Shown one piece after another: positions 1 to 9,951 of a DNA stretch of 39,491 nt. Made by a program: the position numbers and the translations under genes. The notes under the pieces were generated by a model that did not search any database, was not told the DNA's origin, and was given only the letters and a program-made list of their open reading frames with translations. Position 1 is the stretch's first letter. The number at the start of each line of letters is the position of its first letter. The DNA is from Opitutia bacterium (GTDB taxonomy: Bacteria; Verrucomicrobiota; Verrucomicrobiia; Opitutales; JABJCN01): positions 1 to 39,491 of the forward strand of contig JABJCN010000041.1 in assembly GCA_018668635.1 (NCBI GenBank). The letters run 5' to 3'.

Positions 1-1316
1 ATGCCGCACTTGTTGCCCGCCAAATGGGTAAGATTTGTGTATGTGGCGCCCACGATATGGATATTGACTATGGAAAAAAGACCCTTTCCGGAAATGGTGT
101 TACACTTAAGGAAGGTGATTTCCTTTCACTAAATGGATTTGTCGGCAATATCTATGCTGGCGAATTAAAAACTGCGCCCTCCCAAGTGATTCAGGCACTG
201 CTTGAAAATAAGGCTACCGCCAAGAAAAGCCCTACATATAAGAAGTTTACACAGTTGATGAGTTGGGCGGACAAGCATCGAAAACTCGGTGTTCGTACCA
301 ATTCCGATACTCCGGATCAGGTAAAGAATGCAATCCAGTTTGGCGCTGAAGGCATCGGCCTAACCCGAACAGAGCATATGTTCTTTGAGGGTAACCGCAT
401 CGATGCGGTCAGACAAATGATTTTGGCTGAAGACGATCAAGGCAGAGCAAAGGCCCTCAAGAAACTACTTCCTTACCAAAAGAAGGACTTCTCCGGCATC
501 TTTGAGGCTCTGGATGGGCGGCCAGCAACCATTCGTTTGCTTGATCCACCGCTCCACGAGTTCATTGGAACCATGACCGCGAAGCAAATTCAGGATTTAG
601 CTAAAAAGCTCAAAGTCAGTGCTACCTTTATAAAGCGTCGCATCAACGAACTTCACGAGGAAAACCCCATGCTTGGGCATCGTGGTTGCAGATTAGGAAT
701 TGTTTATCCGGAAATTACCAAAATGCAGGCGACCGCTATTCTTGAGGCCGCTGTAGAAGTGCAATCCAAAGGCATCAAGGTTCTTCCTGAAATCATGGTT
801 CCCCTGGTCAGTTATGCAAAGGAACTGGAACTGCAGAAAGCAGTGATTGATGAAGCCGCGAAGGAGGTACGCAAAAAGCACGACCTTAAGGCCAGTCAAC
901 TGAAATACACCGTTGGAACAATGATCGAGATTCCCCGTGCGGCCCTGACTGCCTCAGAAGTTGCTGAGCACGCTGAATTCTTCAGCTTCGGCACCAACGA
1001 CCTCACCCAAACATGCCTCGGTCTTAGCCGAGACGACTCAAGCTCATTTTTGCCTGCCTATCAGGACGCAGAAATAGTTAATAACAACCCTTTTGCCAGT
1101 CTTGACCAAACCGGCGTAGGACAACTCGTCAAAATGGGTGTCGAAGGCGGACGCAAGACAAAGAAAAAGCTTAAAATCGGTATATGCGGAGAACATGGTG
1201 GTGACCCATCTTCTGTTAAATTCTGTCATCGCAGTGGCTTGAACTACGTTAGTTGCAGCCCATTCAGAATTCCGATCGCCAAACTGGCCGCCGCACAGGC
1301 TGCCTTGGAAAAATAA
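1..1316 (+). CDS. ppdK: Pyruvate, phosphate dikinase, C-terminal part (5' truncated by window edge)
   Basis: The reading frame is open from base 3 ([10 protein letters not shown]), so the Met at base 24 is internal and the start lies outside the window. PPDK interconverts pyruvate, ATP and Pi with PEP, AMP and PPi in the cytoplasm. What remains is the end of the phosphohistidine domain and the whole PEP/pyruvate-binding TIM barrel. Visible motifs are [55 protein letters not shown] and the catalytic-cysteine loop [10 protein letters not shown] near the C-terminus. All are typical of PPDK rather than PEP synthase or PTS enzyme I. A hairpin terminator follows about 27 bases after the stop. The protein looks intact over the visible 437 residues. 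Confidence 0.95.
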   Translation, partial: AALVARQMGKICVCGAHDMDIDYGKKTLSGNGVTLKEGDFLSLNGFVGNIYAGELKTAPSQVIQALLENKATAKKSPTYKKFTQLMSWADKHRKLGVRTNSDTPDQVKNAIQFGAEGIGLTRTEHMFFEGNRIDAVRQMILAEDDQGRAKALKKLLPYQKKDFSGIFEALDGRPATIRLLDPPLHEFIGTMTAKQIQDLAKKLKVSATFIKRRINELHEENPMLGHRGCRLGIVYPEITKMQATAILEAAVEVQSKGIKVLPEIMVPLVSYAKELELQKAVIDEAAKEVRKKHDLKASQLKYTVGTMIEIPRAALTASEVAEHAEFFSFGTNDLTQTCLGLSRDDSSSFLPAYQDAEIVNNNPFASLDQTGVGQLVKMGVEGGRKTKKKLKIGICGEHGGDPSSVKFCHRSGLNYVSCSPFRIPIAKLAAAQAALEK

Positions 1317-1342
1317 TATTATTCTTTCCCCTCCCACCACCT

Positions 1343-1378
1343 AGGTGTCTCCTGATGAATTTCGGGGGGCACCTTTTT
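1343..1378 (+). terminator. Rho-independent terminator of ppdK
   Basis: AGGTGTCTCC pairs with GGGGGGCACCT (about 10 pairs including G-U wobbles) around an 11-base loop, followed by a run of five T. It sits just after the ppdK stop, between two convergent genes. Confidence 0.7.
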
Positions 1379-1398
1379 GGTTTTCCAGAAGGAAATAA

Positions 1399-1437
1399 AG
1401 GATAAATCGTTTAGAAAACCTGACAGGATAAATTGTT
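1399..1437. repeat. Short direct repeat, two copies
   Basis: AGGATAAATCGTTT (from 1399) and AGGATAAATTGTTT (from 1425) are near-identical 14-base copies spaced 26 bases apart in the convergent ppdK/glyS gap. No function can be assigned. Chance in AT-rich DNA is possible. Confidence 0.3.
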
Positions 1438-1503
1438 TTTACCTCATCTCACCTTTTGAAATACCGTCAACAAGAAGGAAGGAAAGTCCGACCATTAGGT
1501 AGG

Positions 1504-3015
1504 TTACCAACCAATCTTATCCTCCATCATGTCGATCAATTCATCCTCACTGACACGCTCCTGCTTGGTCGAGTCACGATCACGAAGAGTCACGGTACCA
1601 TCTTCAAGGGAATCAAAATCGATCGTGATTCCAAATGGTGTACCGATTTCATCCATCCGACGATAACGGCGGCCAATGGCCCCTGAAACATCAAAGAAAA
1701 CATTCCAGCGCTGTCGTAGCCTTTCGTAAAGACCACGGGCCTTCTCCATAATTTCAGGCTTATTTTTCATTAATGGAAAGACACCGGCTTTTACTGGAGC
1801 AACTCTCGGATGAAGTTTTAATAAGGTACGTGCTTCTCCATCAATTTCATCCTTGGTGTAAGCAGCACAAATTACAGCCAGAAAAGTACGGTCTACTCCC
1901 AGGCTAGGCTCAATTACATGGGGAACATATTTTTCCTTACGTGCCTCATCAAAAAACTCCAGAGATTTTGTGCTAGCTTCCTGATGCTGCATAAGGTCGT
2001 AATTGCCGCGAGCAGCGATGCCCTCTAACTCCTGCTCTCCGAAAGGAAACTTGAATGTAATGTCTGTACAGGCGCGCGCATAATGGGCAAGTTTTTCCTT
2101 GGGATGAAGCTCCTCCCCAAGATGCTCAGCAGTCAGACCAATACCGGCAAACCAGTTCTTACGGGTATCAATCCATTCCCGGTGATATTTTTCCCAGATG
2201 TCTTCGTCAGGCGGAATAAAATACTCGATCTCCATCTGCTCAAATTCCCGGGAACGAAAGATAAAATTACGTGGTGTGATTTCATTTCGGAATGCCTTAC
2301 CAATCTGGGCAATGCCGAATGGAACTTTTACTCGGCCGGTGTCTACCACATTTTTAAAGTTGGCAAATATTCCTTGGGCCGTTTCCGGACGCAGGTAGGC
2401 TACAGATGATGCATCCTGCAAGGCTCCCACATTAGTCTTAAACATCATGTTGAATTCTCGTGGAGGTGTTAATGTGCCAGGCTTTCCTGTCGCAGGAGAA
2501 GGAACTTTTACCCAATCCTCCTCGGGAGCCTCCGTGTATGGTTTAAGTTCGAGAGGATCCAGTTCTCCCTGCACAGCTTTTTTCCGCTTAAGCTCTTGAG
2601 CCAAATCAAGGGCCTCCGTCTCCATTTTCTCAGATTCGAGCAAAGAAATACAACCGATTTCATTACCATCCACCTTAACGAGTGCATAGAACAGATGGTC
2701 TGCTCGGTAGCGCATCTTGGACTCCTTGCAGTCCGCCATTGGGTCAGTGAAACTGTCAACGTGACCGGAAGCCTTCCAAACATCTGAATGCATAATGATA
2801 GCAGAGTCTAATCCGACAACATCATCCCGGAGATGAACCATGTCTTTCCACCAAGCATCCTTTATATTCCTTCGAAGCTCCACGCCCAGAGGCCCGTAGT
2901 CGAAAAAACCATTAATCCCACCGTAAATCTCAGAGGTTTGAAATATAAACCCACGCCGCTTGCAGAGACCCACAATTTCATCCATGAGCGATAGCTCTTT
3001 ATCCTTTTTGGCCAT
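1504..3015 (-). CDS. glyS: Glycyl-tRNA synthetase (dimeric, single-chain type)
   Basis: This class II aminoacyl-tRNA synthetase charges tRNA-Gly with glycine in the cytoplasm. At 503 aa it is the alpha2 type shared with archaea and eukaryotes, not the alpha2beta2 GlyQS type. The N-terminus carries [13 protein letters not shown] (motif 1 region). The central motif 2 region is [21 protein letters not shown], and motif 3 is [14 protein letters not shown]. An HGTP-type anticodon-binding domain occupies roughly the last 110 residues, with the segment [20 protein letters not shown]. The ATG at 3015 gives the expected N-terminus. It is transcribed divergently from the lipoprotein/ole genes and convergently with ppdK. 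Confidence 0.96.
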   Translation of the reverse strand: MAKKDKELSLMDEIVGLCKRRGFIFQTSEIYGGINGFFDYGPLGVELRRNIKDAWWKDMVHLRDDVVGLDSAIIMHSDVWKASGHVDSFTDPMADCKESKMRYRADHLFYALVKVDGNEIGCISLLESEKMETEALDLAQELKRKKAVQGELDPLELKPYTEAPEEDWVKVPSPATGKPGTLTPPREFNMMFKTNVGALQDASSVAYLRPETAQGIFANFKNVVDTGRVKVPFGIAQIGKAFRNEITPRNFIFRSREFEQMEIEYFIPPDEDIWEKYHREWIDTRKNWFAGIGLTAEHLGEELHPKEKLAHYARACTDITFKFPFGEQELEGIAARGNYDLMQHQEASTKSLEFFDEARKEKYVPHVIEPSLGVDRTFLAVICAAYTKDEIDGEARTLLKLHPRVAPVKAGVFPLMKNKPEIMEKARGLYERLRQRWNVFFDVSGAIGRRYRRMDEIGTPFGITIDFDSLEDGTVTLRDRDSTKQERVSEDELIDMMEDKIGW

Positions 3016-3127
3016 AGGAGCGAAGAAGATACGTGGTGCAGCAAAGCGGTCAAGCCTGTCCTGTCTTAATCAAACATCGCCATGCCAGACTTGACTGAAA
3101 CAAAAAATCCACCATTTTAAATGAACC

Positions 3128-3403
3128 ATGCCAAAAACATTCCCTAAACTGATGGTACTTCTGCTGGTTGCCGCTCTTCTGTGCCTAAGCTCTGGTTGTT
3201 CGTCCAGAAAAGGCGTAATGAACCCCTATAAAAAGCGAGATTTTAATCTGCTGGGAATAGTTCAGCACAAGCCATATTCCTTCAAACCTGTGCCAAAGAC
3301 TTCCATACCCATTTCATATCAAGATGTCCTATTTAATCGTGAAAATTTTACTGGTCGGGAAATGAGCCTGCTATGGGGCCTTGTCACAATAACCGACTAT
3401 TAA
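3128..3403 (+). CDS. Small putative lipoprotein of unknown function
   Basis: I do not recognise this 91-residue protein. Residues 8-19 are hydrophobic and end in CLSSGCSS, giving a plausible signal peptidase II site with Cys24 as the lipidated residue. The -3 position is Ser rather than the usual Leu. The mature part is about 68 residues, basic and Tyr/Phe-rich, with no known motif. It ends only 6 bases before the TTG start of oleC, so the two are probably cotranscribed. That could mean a role at the membrane linked to olefin production, but this rests on position alone. Codon usage looks like its neighbours. Confidence 0.6.
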   Translation: MPKTFPKLMVLLLVAALLCLSSGCSSRKGVMNPYKKRDFNLLGIVQHKPYSFKPVPKTSIPISYQDVLFNRENFTGREMSLLWGLVTITDY

Positions 3404-3409
3404 AAGACA

Positions 3410-5029
3410 TTGTCCCAGGATTTTCTGGAAAACCAAAACGTCTGTCGCTTCCTCGCCCGGATGGCGCAAGACCATCCGCAGACCACAGCAATCATTCAAC
3501 CTGCTCTGGGAAAAAAGCAGTATCAGGAGTTTAGTTTTGGTGAGTTTTCCCGACTGGTCGCAGGAGCTTCAGAATCCTTGCATAACCAGGGCATAAAAAG
3601 AGGATGCCGCACACTCATGCTGGTTCGACCTGGCTTGGAATTGGTTGTTATAGTATTTGCTCTTTTCCAGATCGGCGCGATTCCCATAGTCATTGATCCT
3701 GGTATGGGATTAAAAAACTTTAGGGCCTGTGTCACCAGGTCCAAGCCTCGCGCTCTAATCGGTAGCCCTCTGGCACAGGCCATCGCCTTATTTTTTCCGG
3801 CTGAATTTCGTTCACTGAACATTCGTATTTGGGCGGGAAAAAACTTTCTACATCAGTGTCGCCGTGCCTATGGTGGCAATGAGCTTAAAGCCGCGCACGC
3901 GAATCCGACTAATTTGGCCGCAATACTCTTTACTTCTGGTTCAACAGGACCACCCAAAGGCGTATGCTACGAGCATCGACATTTTGATGCGCAGGTTCAT
4001 CTGGTTCGTAAACAATATGGTATTAACCCCGGGGAAGTGGACCTTCCATTACTACCTATCTTCGCGCTCTTCAATCCGGCTCTTGGGATGACCACTGTTG
4101 TACCTCCAGTAAATCCAGCAAAACCCGCAAAGGCCGATCCAGCAAAAATTGTCCAGGTATTACGTAAGCATAATGTCACCAATAGCTTTGGCTCCCCGGT
4201 ACTTTGGAAAATAATAGGCGAATACTGCGCGCAAGAGGGTATCCGCCTACCCACACTAAAACGCTTACTCATGGCTGGGTCCTCAGCCCCCCCTGACTTG
4301 GTACAACTCTGGACACAAATTGCTCCAAACGCAAAAATTCATACTCCCTACGGCGCTACGGAATGTCTACCTGTTTGCTCAATAGAAGCAAAGACTATCC
4401 TCTCCAGCACCTCTGAGAAAACCAGACTTGGCCTTGGTACATGCCTCGGGAAAGTCGTTCCTGGTATGCAAGTCCGCATTCTGCCACCCAAGGAAAAGTC
4501 GCAGAAAATAATTCAAGGAACTGGGGAAATTATCGTTGCCGGCCCGGTTGTCACTGGAAGATATGATCAATTACCAGAAGCAACTGAAGCCGCTAAAATT
4601 AAGGAGGGCGAAACCTTATGGCACCGCATGGGAGACCTGGGTTACTTTGATGAGGAAAATAAGCTTTGGTTTTGCGGTCGCGTCGCAGAACGAGTTCTGA
4701 CGAGGGAAGGCGCCCTTCACACTGACTGCTGTGAGGCAATATTTAACCAACACCCAAAAGTCTTCCGTAGTGCCCTAATTGGAATTGGCGAAATTGGAGA
4801 GCAACAGCCGGCCATTGTTGTTGAGCCTGAAAAAGGCCATTTCCCCAAAAAGGCCATTTCAAAAAAAACTTTCAAGAAGGAATTGCTTGAACTGGCCAAT
4901 GCCAGTCCAGTGACTCAGGGTATCCATACATTTTTCTTCCACCCGGCCTTCCCTGTGGATGTTCGCCACAATGCAAAGATTCACCGCCTCACTCTGGCCA
5001 AAATCTTTGCAAATAACCCAACGGCCTGA
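3410..5029 (+). CDS. oleC: OleC, beta-lactone synthetase of long-chain olefin biosynthesis (AMP-binding enzyme)
   Basis: OleC is an ANL-superfamily enzyme that uses ATP to convert the beta-hydroxy acid made by OleA/OleD into a beta-lactone, which OleB then decarboxylates to a cis-olefin. At 539 aa it carries the adenylation P-loop LFTSGSTGPPKG (around residue 170), the A5 motif TPYGATECLPV that is characteristic of OleC, and A7/A8 segments WHRMGDLGYFDEE and FCGRVAERV. The C-terminus has DVRHNAKIHR, where the conserved catalytic Lys is expected. The start is a TTG at 3410; the next Met (MAQDHP) would cut off the conserved NVCRFLARM segment, so TTG is preferred. It is followed 3 bases later by oleD. 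No oleA or oleB lies in the window. Confidence 0.92.
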   Translation: MSQDFLENQNVCRFLARMAQDHPQTTAIIQPALGKKQYQEFSFGEFSRLVAGASESLHNQGIKRGCRTLMLVRPGLELVVIVFALFQIGAIPIVIDPGMGLKNFRACVTRSKPRALIGSPLAQAIALFFPAEFRSLNIRIWAGKNFLHQCRRAYGGNELKAAHANPTNLAAILFTSGSTGPPKGVCYEHRHFDAQVHLVRKQYGINPGEVDLPLLPIFALFNPALGMTTVVPPVNPAKPAKADPAKIVQVLRKHNVTNSFGSPVLWKIIGEYCAQEGIRLPTLKRLLMAGSSAPPDLVQLWTQIAPNAKIHTPYGATECLPVCSIEAKTILSSTSEKTRLGLGTCLGKVVPGMQVRILPPKEKSQKIIQGTGEIIVAGPVVTGRYDQLPEATEAAKIKEGETLWHRMGDLGYFDEENKLWFCGRVAERVLTREGALHTDCCEAIFNQHPKVFRSALIGIGEIGEQQPAIVVEPEKGHFPKKAISKKTFKKELLELANASPVTQGIHTFFFHPAFPVDVRHNAKIHRLTLAKIFANNPTA

Positions 5030-5032
5030 TCC

Positions 5033-6016
5033 ATGAAGAAAGTGTTGGTGACTGGGGGTGGTGGTTTCATAGGGCGACATATTGTGGAAAGCCTACTGGC
5101 TCGAGGCTTGGAAGTCTCCACCTTGGGACGCTCACCTCAACTTGAGCTCCAAAATAAAGGCGTAAAAACCATCCAGGCTGACCTTACTGAACCAATACAG
5201 ATCGTTCCTGCCTGCAAGGACATGGATGCAATCTTTCACGTAGCTGCCAAGGCAGGCGTCTGGGGTAGACGAAAAGATTTCTATTCCTCCAATGTAGTTG
5301 GGACCCGAAACATACTACAAGCCTGTCATGAAAATGCCGTCCCTTATTTAATCCATACCAGTACGCCCAGCGTGGTATTCAATGGCAAATCATTCACTGG
5401 AGAGGATGAATCACTCCCATATGGCTCAGACTGGCTTTGTCATTATGCTGAAACGAAGGCTATCGCAGAAAAAGAAGTCCTTGAGGCCAATGGAAAAGAC
5501 GGTTTGGCCACAACTGCACTACGACCTCATCTTGTCTGGGGTAAAGGTGATCCACACCTGCTCCCCAGGGTTATAGAACGGGCCAAGCTTGGTAAACTGC
5601 GGATGGTTGGGGGCGGGAGCAACCTCGTTGATATCTCCCATGTTCAGAACGTAGCAGAAGCACATCTTTTGGCGCTTGATGCCCTGATGGCCAACCGCGC
5701 TAACGGAAAAGCTTATTTTATCTCCCAGGGGCAACCGGTAGTTCTCTGGGAATGGCTCAATAATATTTTGACCCGCTTACAAATCCCTCCTGTATCGAGG
5801 AAAATTTCTCCCAGAAAAGCCTACGTTATCGGGGCCATACTCGAAAAGCTTTGGACACTACTTAATTTGCCTGGAGAACCGCCAATGACTCGATTTATTG
5901 CTGTTGAGCTATCTAAAAGCCATTATTTTAGCATTGAGGCGGCCAGGTCCCAACTAAATTATGAGCCAAGGATTTCCACCGAGGAAGGAATGGATTCATT
6001 TATAGAGAGCTGGTAG
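5033..6016 (+). CDS. oleD: OleD, NAD(P)H-dependent 2-alkyl-3-oxoalkanoate reductase
   Basis: This short-chain dehydrogenase of the extended (epimerase/3beta-HSD-like) type reduces the beta-keto acid from OleA to the beta-hydroxy acid used by OleC. At 327 aa it opens with the Rossmann motif VTGGGGFIGRH. It also has the catalytic Ser segment HTSTPSVVF and the catalytic YAETK (YxxxK), then LRPHLVWGKGDPHLLPR and the GGGSNLVDISHVQN segment typical of OleD. It is coupled to oleC (3-base gap). No hairpin terminator is obvious before the amtB promoter region. A generic NAD-dependent epimerase is the alternative, but adjacency to oleC and the specific motifs make OleD strongly favoured. Confidence 0.92.
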   Translation: MKKVLVTGGGGFIGRHIVESLLARGLEVSTLGRSPQLELQNKGVKTIQADLTEPIQIVPACKDMDAIFHVAAKAGVWGRRKDFYSSNVVGTRNILQACHENAVPYLIHTSTPSVVFNGKSFTGEDESLPYGSDWLCHYAETKAIAEKEVLEANGKDGLATTALRPHLVWGKGDPHLLPRVIERAKLGKLRMVGGGSNLVDISHVQNVAEAHLLALDALMANRANGKAYFISQGQPVVLWEWLNNILTRLQIPPVSRKISPRKAYVIGAILEKLWTLLNLPGEPPMTRFIAVELSKSHYFSIEAARSQLNYEPRISTEEGMDSFIESW

Positions 6017-6228
6017 TTAATTTTAGGGGCAGAAAAGACGCACGCATTAGTGGAAGGAAGGAAAGCCTTGCTCTGTAAATTACTAGAATGTAGTATAGGC
6101 TTACCGGGTTCAGTAGAATCTGCCCTGATGAGTATAAGTTCATAGTTGTACAATATTGAACAAAACGTCTCATACATAGTTGAGGGGCGTGAATGAAAAG
6201 AGACAATTTGGCAGGAGACTTCTTCTTT
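6017..6228. other. Intergenic region upstream of the amtB promoter
   Basis: About 210 bases between oleD and the sigma-54-type promoter hold no convincing gene or hairpin terminator. Activator sites for an NtrC-type enhancer-binding protein would be expected here, but I could not see a clean match to the enterobacterial NtrC palindrome. Confidence 0.4.
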
Positions 6229-6244
6229 GGCACACGAAATGCAA
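6227..6244 (+). promoter_or_regulatory. Sigma-54 (RpoN) type -24/-12 promoter of amtB-glnK
   Basis: The sequence TTGGCAC-N5-ATGCAA has GG at 6229-6230 and GC at 6241-6242, with exactly 10 bases between them. This matches the RpoN consensus TGGCAC-N5-TTGC except for one T to A change. Transcription would start near 6253, about 50 bases before the amtB ATG. The gene it serves is a classical RpoN/NtrC target in other bacteria, which supports the call. Confidence 0.72.
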
Positions 6245-6305
6245 GTGGAAGCTGAATTAATCACGAAATAATTCAAAGCCCATTACTAAATTAAAATTCT
6301 TAACA

Positions 6306-7703
6306 ATGAAGACAAAACGAAAACTCCCTCTATTCGCTATGATTTTCGTCCTTGCTGGGACTATGTTTAGCTTAACTACCGGTCTGTCAGCAGATGAAGT
6401 CACCACTAAAGCAGTGCCAACTTGGGAAACAGCTGGGGATTCAGGCGATACCGCTTGGATGATCACTGCAGCTGTCCTCGTTTTATTCATGACGATTCCA
6501 GGGCTATCATTGTTTTATGGCGGACTGGTTCGCAGTAAGAACTATTTATCGATCTTGGTTCAGTGTTTCGCCATTACTTGTTTAATGTCGTTTCTATGGA
6601 TTGCCTATGGTTACGGATGGTCAGCTGAAGGAGGAGGGAAATATTTCGGTGATTTTTCAAATAGAGTCTTTCTGAATGGTTATTCGTCTGCCAATATGAG
6701 TGGGCCGGCTGATACAATCCCAGAATCAGTATGGATTGTATTTCAAATGACTTTCGCCATTATCACGCCTGCCCTTATGGTGGGCGCATTTGCTGAACGA
6801 ATGAAATTCAGTGCCGTGCTCATCTTTTCAGCAATTTGGTTCACTCTCTCATATATTCCAATTTGGCATATGGCATGGGGTGGTGGTTTATTCCATGGAG
6901 GTGAAAGTGGTAACTGGTTGATGGGTAAGGGTCAGAGCGTATTGGACTTAGCAGGAGGAACAGTGGTTCATATAAATGCTGGCATAGCAGGGCTTGTTGC
7001 TTGTATAATGGTTGGCAAGCGAAAAGGGTTTCCCGGAGCACAAATGAAACCTCACGCCGCTGGATTAACAGTCGTGGGCGCATCAATGCTGTGGGTTGGA
7101 TGGTTTGGCTTCAATGCAGGTAGCGCGTTCACTGCAGGTACCGATGCAGGTAATGCCATGCTGGTTACCCAAATAGCCACCGCGATGGCAGCATTGGCAT
7201 GGATGGTTTGTGAATGGACTAAATCTGGAGGAAAACCTACAGCGGTGGGACTTGCCACCGGGGCAGTGGCTGGATTGGTTGCAATAACACCAGCCTCCGG
7301 TAATGTTGGACCTGTAGGGGCTATCTTGATCGGTATTGCCTCAGCAGTCATTTGCTTTTGGTGCTCAACAACACTTAAGCAAAAAATGGGCTATGATGAC
7401 AGTTTGGATGTTTTCGGCGTACACTGTATAGGCGGAATAGTTGGATGCGTACTAACTGGTGTATGTTGTTATGAATGGATCGGGGGATCAGGAGGCGCTA
7501 TGGATGAACAAACGCCATTGATGGGTACCCAGGTATGGATTCAACTGAAAAGTGCCCTGTTCACATTGGCATGGAGTGCGATTGCTGCATTCGTAGCCCT
7601 GAAGATAGCTGGCGCAATTACCAAGGGCATACGTTCATCCGATGAAAGCCAAGAACAGGGACTTGATCTCACTGACCATGGTGAATCTGGCTACAGCTCC
7701 TGA
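6306..7703 (+). CDS. amtB: Ammonium transporter (Amt/MEP family), first copy
   Basis: This trimeric inner-membrane channel conducts ammonium/ammonia. At 465 aa it has an N-terminal signal peptide (residues about 5-29, cleavage near GLSADEV) and eleven predicted membrane segments. Visible Amt residues include the LFYGGLVRSKN motif, the Phe-gate segment FQMTFAIITPALMVGA, and DLAGGTVVHINAGIAG, which has the structural Asp and the first pore His. The second pore His is in DVFGVHCIGG. The cytoplasmic tail ends in LTDHGESGYSS, as in other Amt proteins. A P-II gene follows after 33 bases, the usual amtB-glnK arrangement, in which P-II blocks the pore when nitrogen is plentiful. A sigma-54-type promoter lies upstream. 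There is no clear Shine-Dalgarno before the ATG. Confidence 0.96.
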   Translation: MKTKRKLPLFAMIFVLAGTMFSLTTGLSADEVTTKAVPTWETAGDSGDTAWMITAAVLVLFMTIPGLSLFYGGLVRSKNYLSILVQCFAITCLMSFLWIAYGYGWSAEGGGKYFGDFSNRVFLNGYSSANMSGPADTIPESVWIVFQMTFAIITPALMVGAFAERMKFSAVLIFSAIWFTLSYIPIWHMAWGGGLFHGGESGNWLMGKGQSVLDLAGGTVVHINAGIAGLVACIMVGKRKGFPGAQMKPHAAGLTVVGASMLWVGWFGFNAGSAFTAGTDAGNAMLVTQIATAMAALAWMVCEWTKSGGKPTAVGLATGAVAGLVAITPASGNVGPVGAILIGIASAVICFWCSTTLKQKMGYDDSLDVFGVHCIGGIVGCVLTGVCCYEWIGGSGGAMDEQTPLMGTQVWIQLKSALFTLAWSAIAAFVALKIAGAITKGIRSSDESQEQGLDLTDHGESGYSS

Positions 7704-7718
7704 TAGAAAATACCTTAA

Positions 7719-8075
<357 letters not shown>

Positions 8076-8109
8076 AAGCAAAAGCATTAGATAAAATATC
8101 AAACTAAAG

Positions 8110-8142
8110 ACCGGCCTTCCAATAATGGGAGGTCGGTTTTTT
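8110..8142 (+). terminator. Rho-independent terminator after first amtB-glnK pair
   Basis: ACCGGCCTTCC pairs with GGGAGGTCGGT (11 pairs, two of them G-U) around AATAAT or similar, followed by six T. It ends with GGTCGGTTTTTTATT, the same 15 bases found in the terminator of the second pair at 9895. Confidence 0.88.
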
Positions 8143-8225
8143 ATTGGCAAATCATGGCAAATAAACAAAGACTTCGCCTGTTACAAAAGACTGTTTTAGT
8201 GTTCCCTATATTTTAACCCAAAAAA

Positions 8226-9485
8226 ATGATCCACTCCCTCGCTTCACTTTCGTTAGCAACAGTACAGCTGGATACTGGCAACACCGCCTGGATGATAACG
8301 GCCACCGCTCTCGTCCTATTCATGACTCTGCCGGGCCTCGCCCTATTCTATGGCGGTCTAGTGCAGTCCAAGAACGTGCTATCCGTACTGATGCACTGTT
8401 TCACCATCGCCTGCCTAATGTCCCTACTCTGGGTCGTTTGCGGCTACAGCCTGGCTCTGACAGAAGGCTCAAAATGGATCGGCGGCACATCCCAGTTCTT
8501 CCTTGGGGAACTTACAGAAGAAAGTATGAAGGATGACTTTCCTGAATCGGTATGGGTAATCTTTCAAATGACATTCGCAATAATTACACCCGCGCTAATC
8601 GTAGGTGCTTTCGTGGAACGAATGAAGTTTGTCCCCATGATGATCTTTTGCGTTCTGTGGTTGCTTATCGTTTATGTTCCGGTCTGTTACTGGGTATGGG
8701 GTGGTGGATGGCTTTCAGACGGACCTGACAGCACCAAGGTCATCGACTTCGCAGGCGGTATCGTCGTACACGCCACAGCTGGTGCGGCAGCTCTCGTGCT
8801 GGCAAAAATGCTAGGACCCCGGAAAGGTTTTCCAGACAAGCTCAAACCACCTCACAGCCCCGGCATGGTAATGATAGGGGCAGCCATGCTATGGGTCGGT
8901 TGGTTTGGCTTCAATGCTGGCAGTGCAGCGGCGGCAAATAATGATGCCGGCATGGCGATGTTAGTCACACACATTTCAGCAGCAACAGCATCGCTAACAT
9001 GGATGTTCATCGAATGGAAGAAGACAGGAAAGCCAGGACTAGTAGGTATTGTTACAGGAATGGTTGCTGGTCTCGCCACTATAACTCCAGCATCCGGTTC
9101 AGTTGGACCCCAAGGAGCACTCCTTATCGGATTTGTAGCAGGAGTCGTCTGCTACTTTGCCTGCGGCGTAGTAAGGCATACTCTGAAGATCGATGATTCC
9201 CTTGATGTCTTCGCAGTTCACGGCGTTGGCGGTATTCTTGGAACTCTGATGGTCAGCTATCTTGGAAACAGCCTAGGAGGGCAAGGTATCAATGCAGAAA
9301 CGCCCGTGGCACAGCTCACCATCCAAGTCACTGGTATCGTTGCTGCAGTCATATTATCCATTGTTGCCACAGTAGCAATCGTGAAGATTCTCCAACTCAC
9401 CTGTAAGGGCATACGTGTGCCTGAAGATGAAGAAATAAACGGACTTGATCAAAGCCATCATGGCGAAAAGGGATACAGTCTATAA
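8226..9485 (+). CDS. amtB: Ammonium transporter (Amt/MEP family), second copy
   Basis: This second Amt channel is 419 aa, 46 residues shorter than the first and without an obvious long cleavable signal peptide. It starts MIHSLASLSLATVQLDTGNTA and enters the first membrane segment at about residue 20. It keeps LFYGGLVQSKN, FQMTFAIITPALIVGA, DFAGGIVVHATAGAAA (first pore His), VGWFGFNAGSA and DVFAVHGVGG (second pore His). The tail ends LDQSHHGEKGYSL. A P-II gene follows after 17 bases. It is clearly related to the upstream copy but quite diverged, so the duplication is not recent. No convincing sigma-54 promoter lies ahead of it, which suggests different control from copy one. Confidence 0.95.
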   Translation: MIHSLASLSLATVQLDTGNTAWMITATALVLFMTLPGLALFYGGLVQSKNVLSVLMHCFTIACLMSLLWVVCGYSLALTEGSKWIGGTSQFFLGELTEESMKDDFPESVWVIFQMTFAIITPALIVGAFVERMKFVPMMIFCVLWLLIVYVPVCYWVWGGGWLSDGPDSTKVIDFAGGIVVHATAGAAALVLAKMLGPRKGFPDKLKPPHSPGMVMIGAAMLWVGWFGFNAGSAAAANNDAGMAMLVTHISAATASLTWMFIEWKKTGKPGLVGIVTGMVAGLATITPASGSVGPQGALLIGFVAGVVCYFACGVVRHTLKIDDSLDVFAVHGVGGILGTLMVSYLGNSLGGQGINAETPVAQLTIQVTGIVAAVILSIVATVAIVKILQLTCKGIRVPEDEEINGLDQSHHGEKGYSL

Positions 9486-9496
9486 CTCTATAATAA

Positions 9497-9841
<345 letters not shown>

Positions 9842-9882
9842 TTTTAACAAATTCCATTCCTCTAATCAGCATATACTGCTGG

Positions 9883-9909
9883 CCGACCACCATAGGTGGT
9901 CGGTTTTTT
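9883..9909 (+). terminator. Rho-independent terminator after second amt-P-II pair
   Basis: A perfect 9-base stem, CCGACCACC/GGTGGTCGG, with an ATA loop is followed by six T. It separates the plus-strand amt/P-II genes from the convergent gltD. Confidence 0.92.
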
Positions 9910-9951
9910 ATTTTATATTTACAACCTTGATTGAGCAGACACCGATTGCAC

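Noticed and set aside
3091-3119. TTGACT-N17-ATTTTA as a promoter for the lipoprotein-ole genes
   Set aside because: The -10 element is poor and would place the transcript start almost on the ATG, so I do not list it.
8145-8160. TTGGCAAATCATGGCAA as a sigma-54 promoter for the second amtB
   Set aside because: Only 9 bases separate GG and GC instead of 10, and the -24 element is TGGCAA rather than TGGCAC, so it is unlikely to function.
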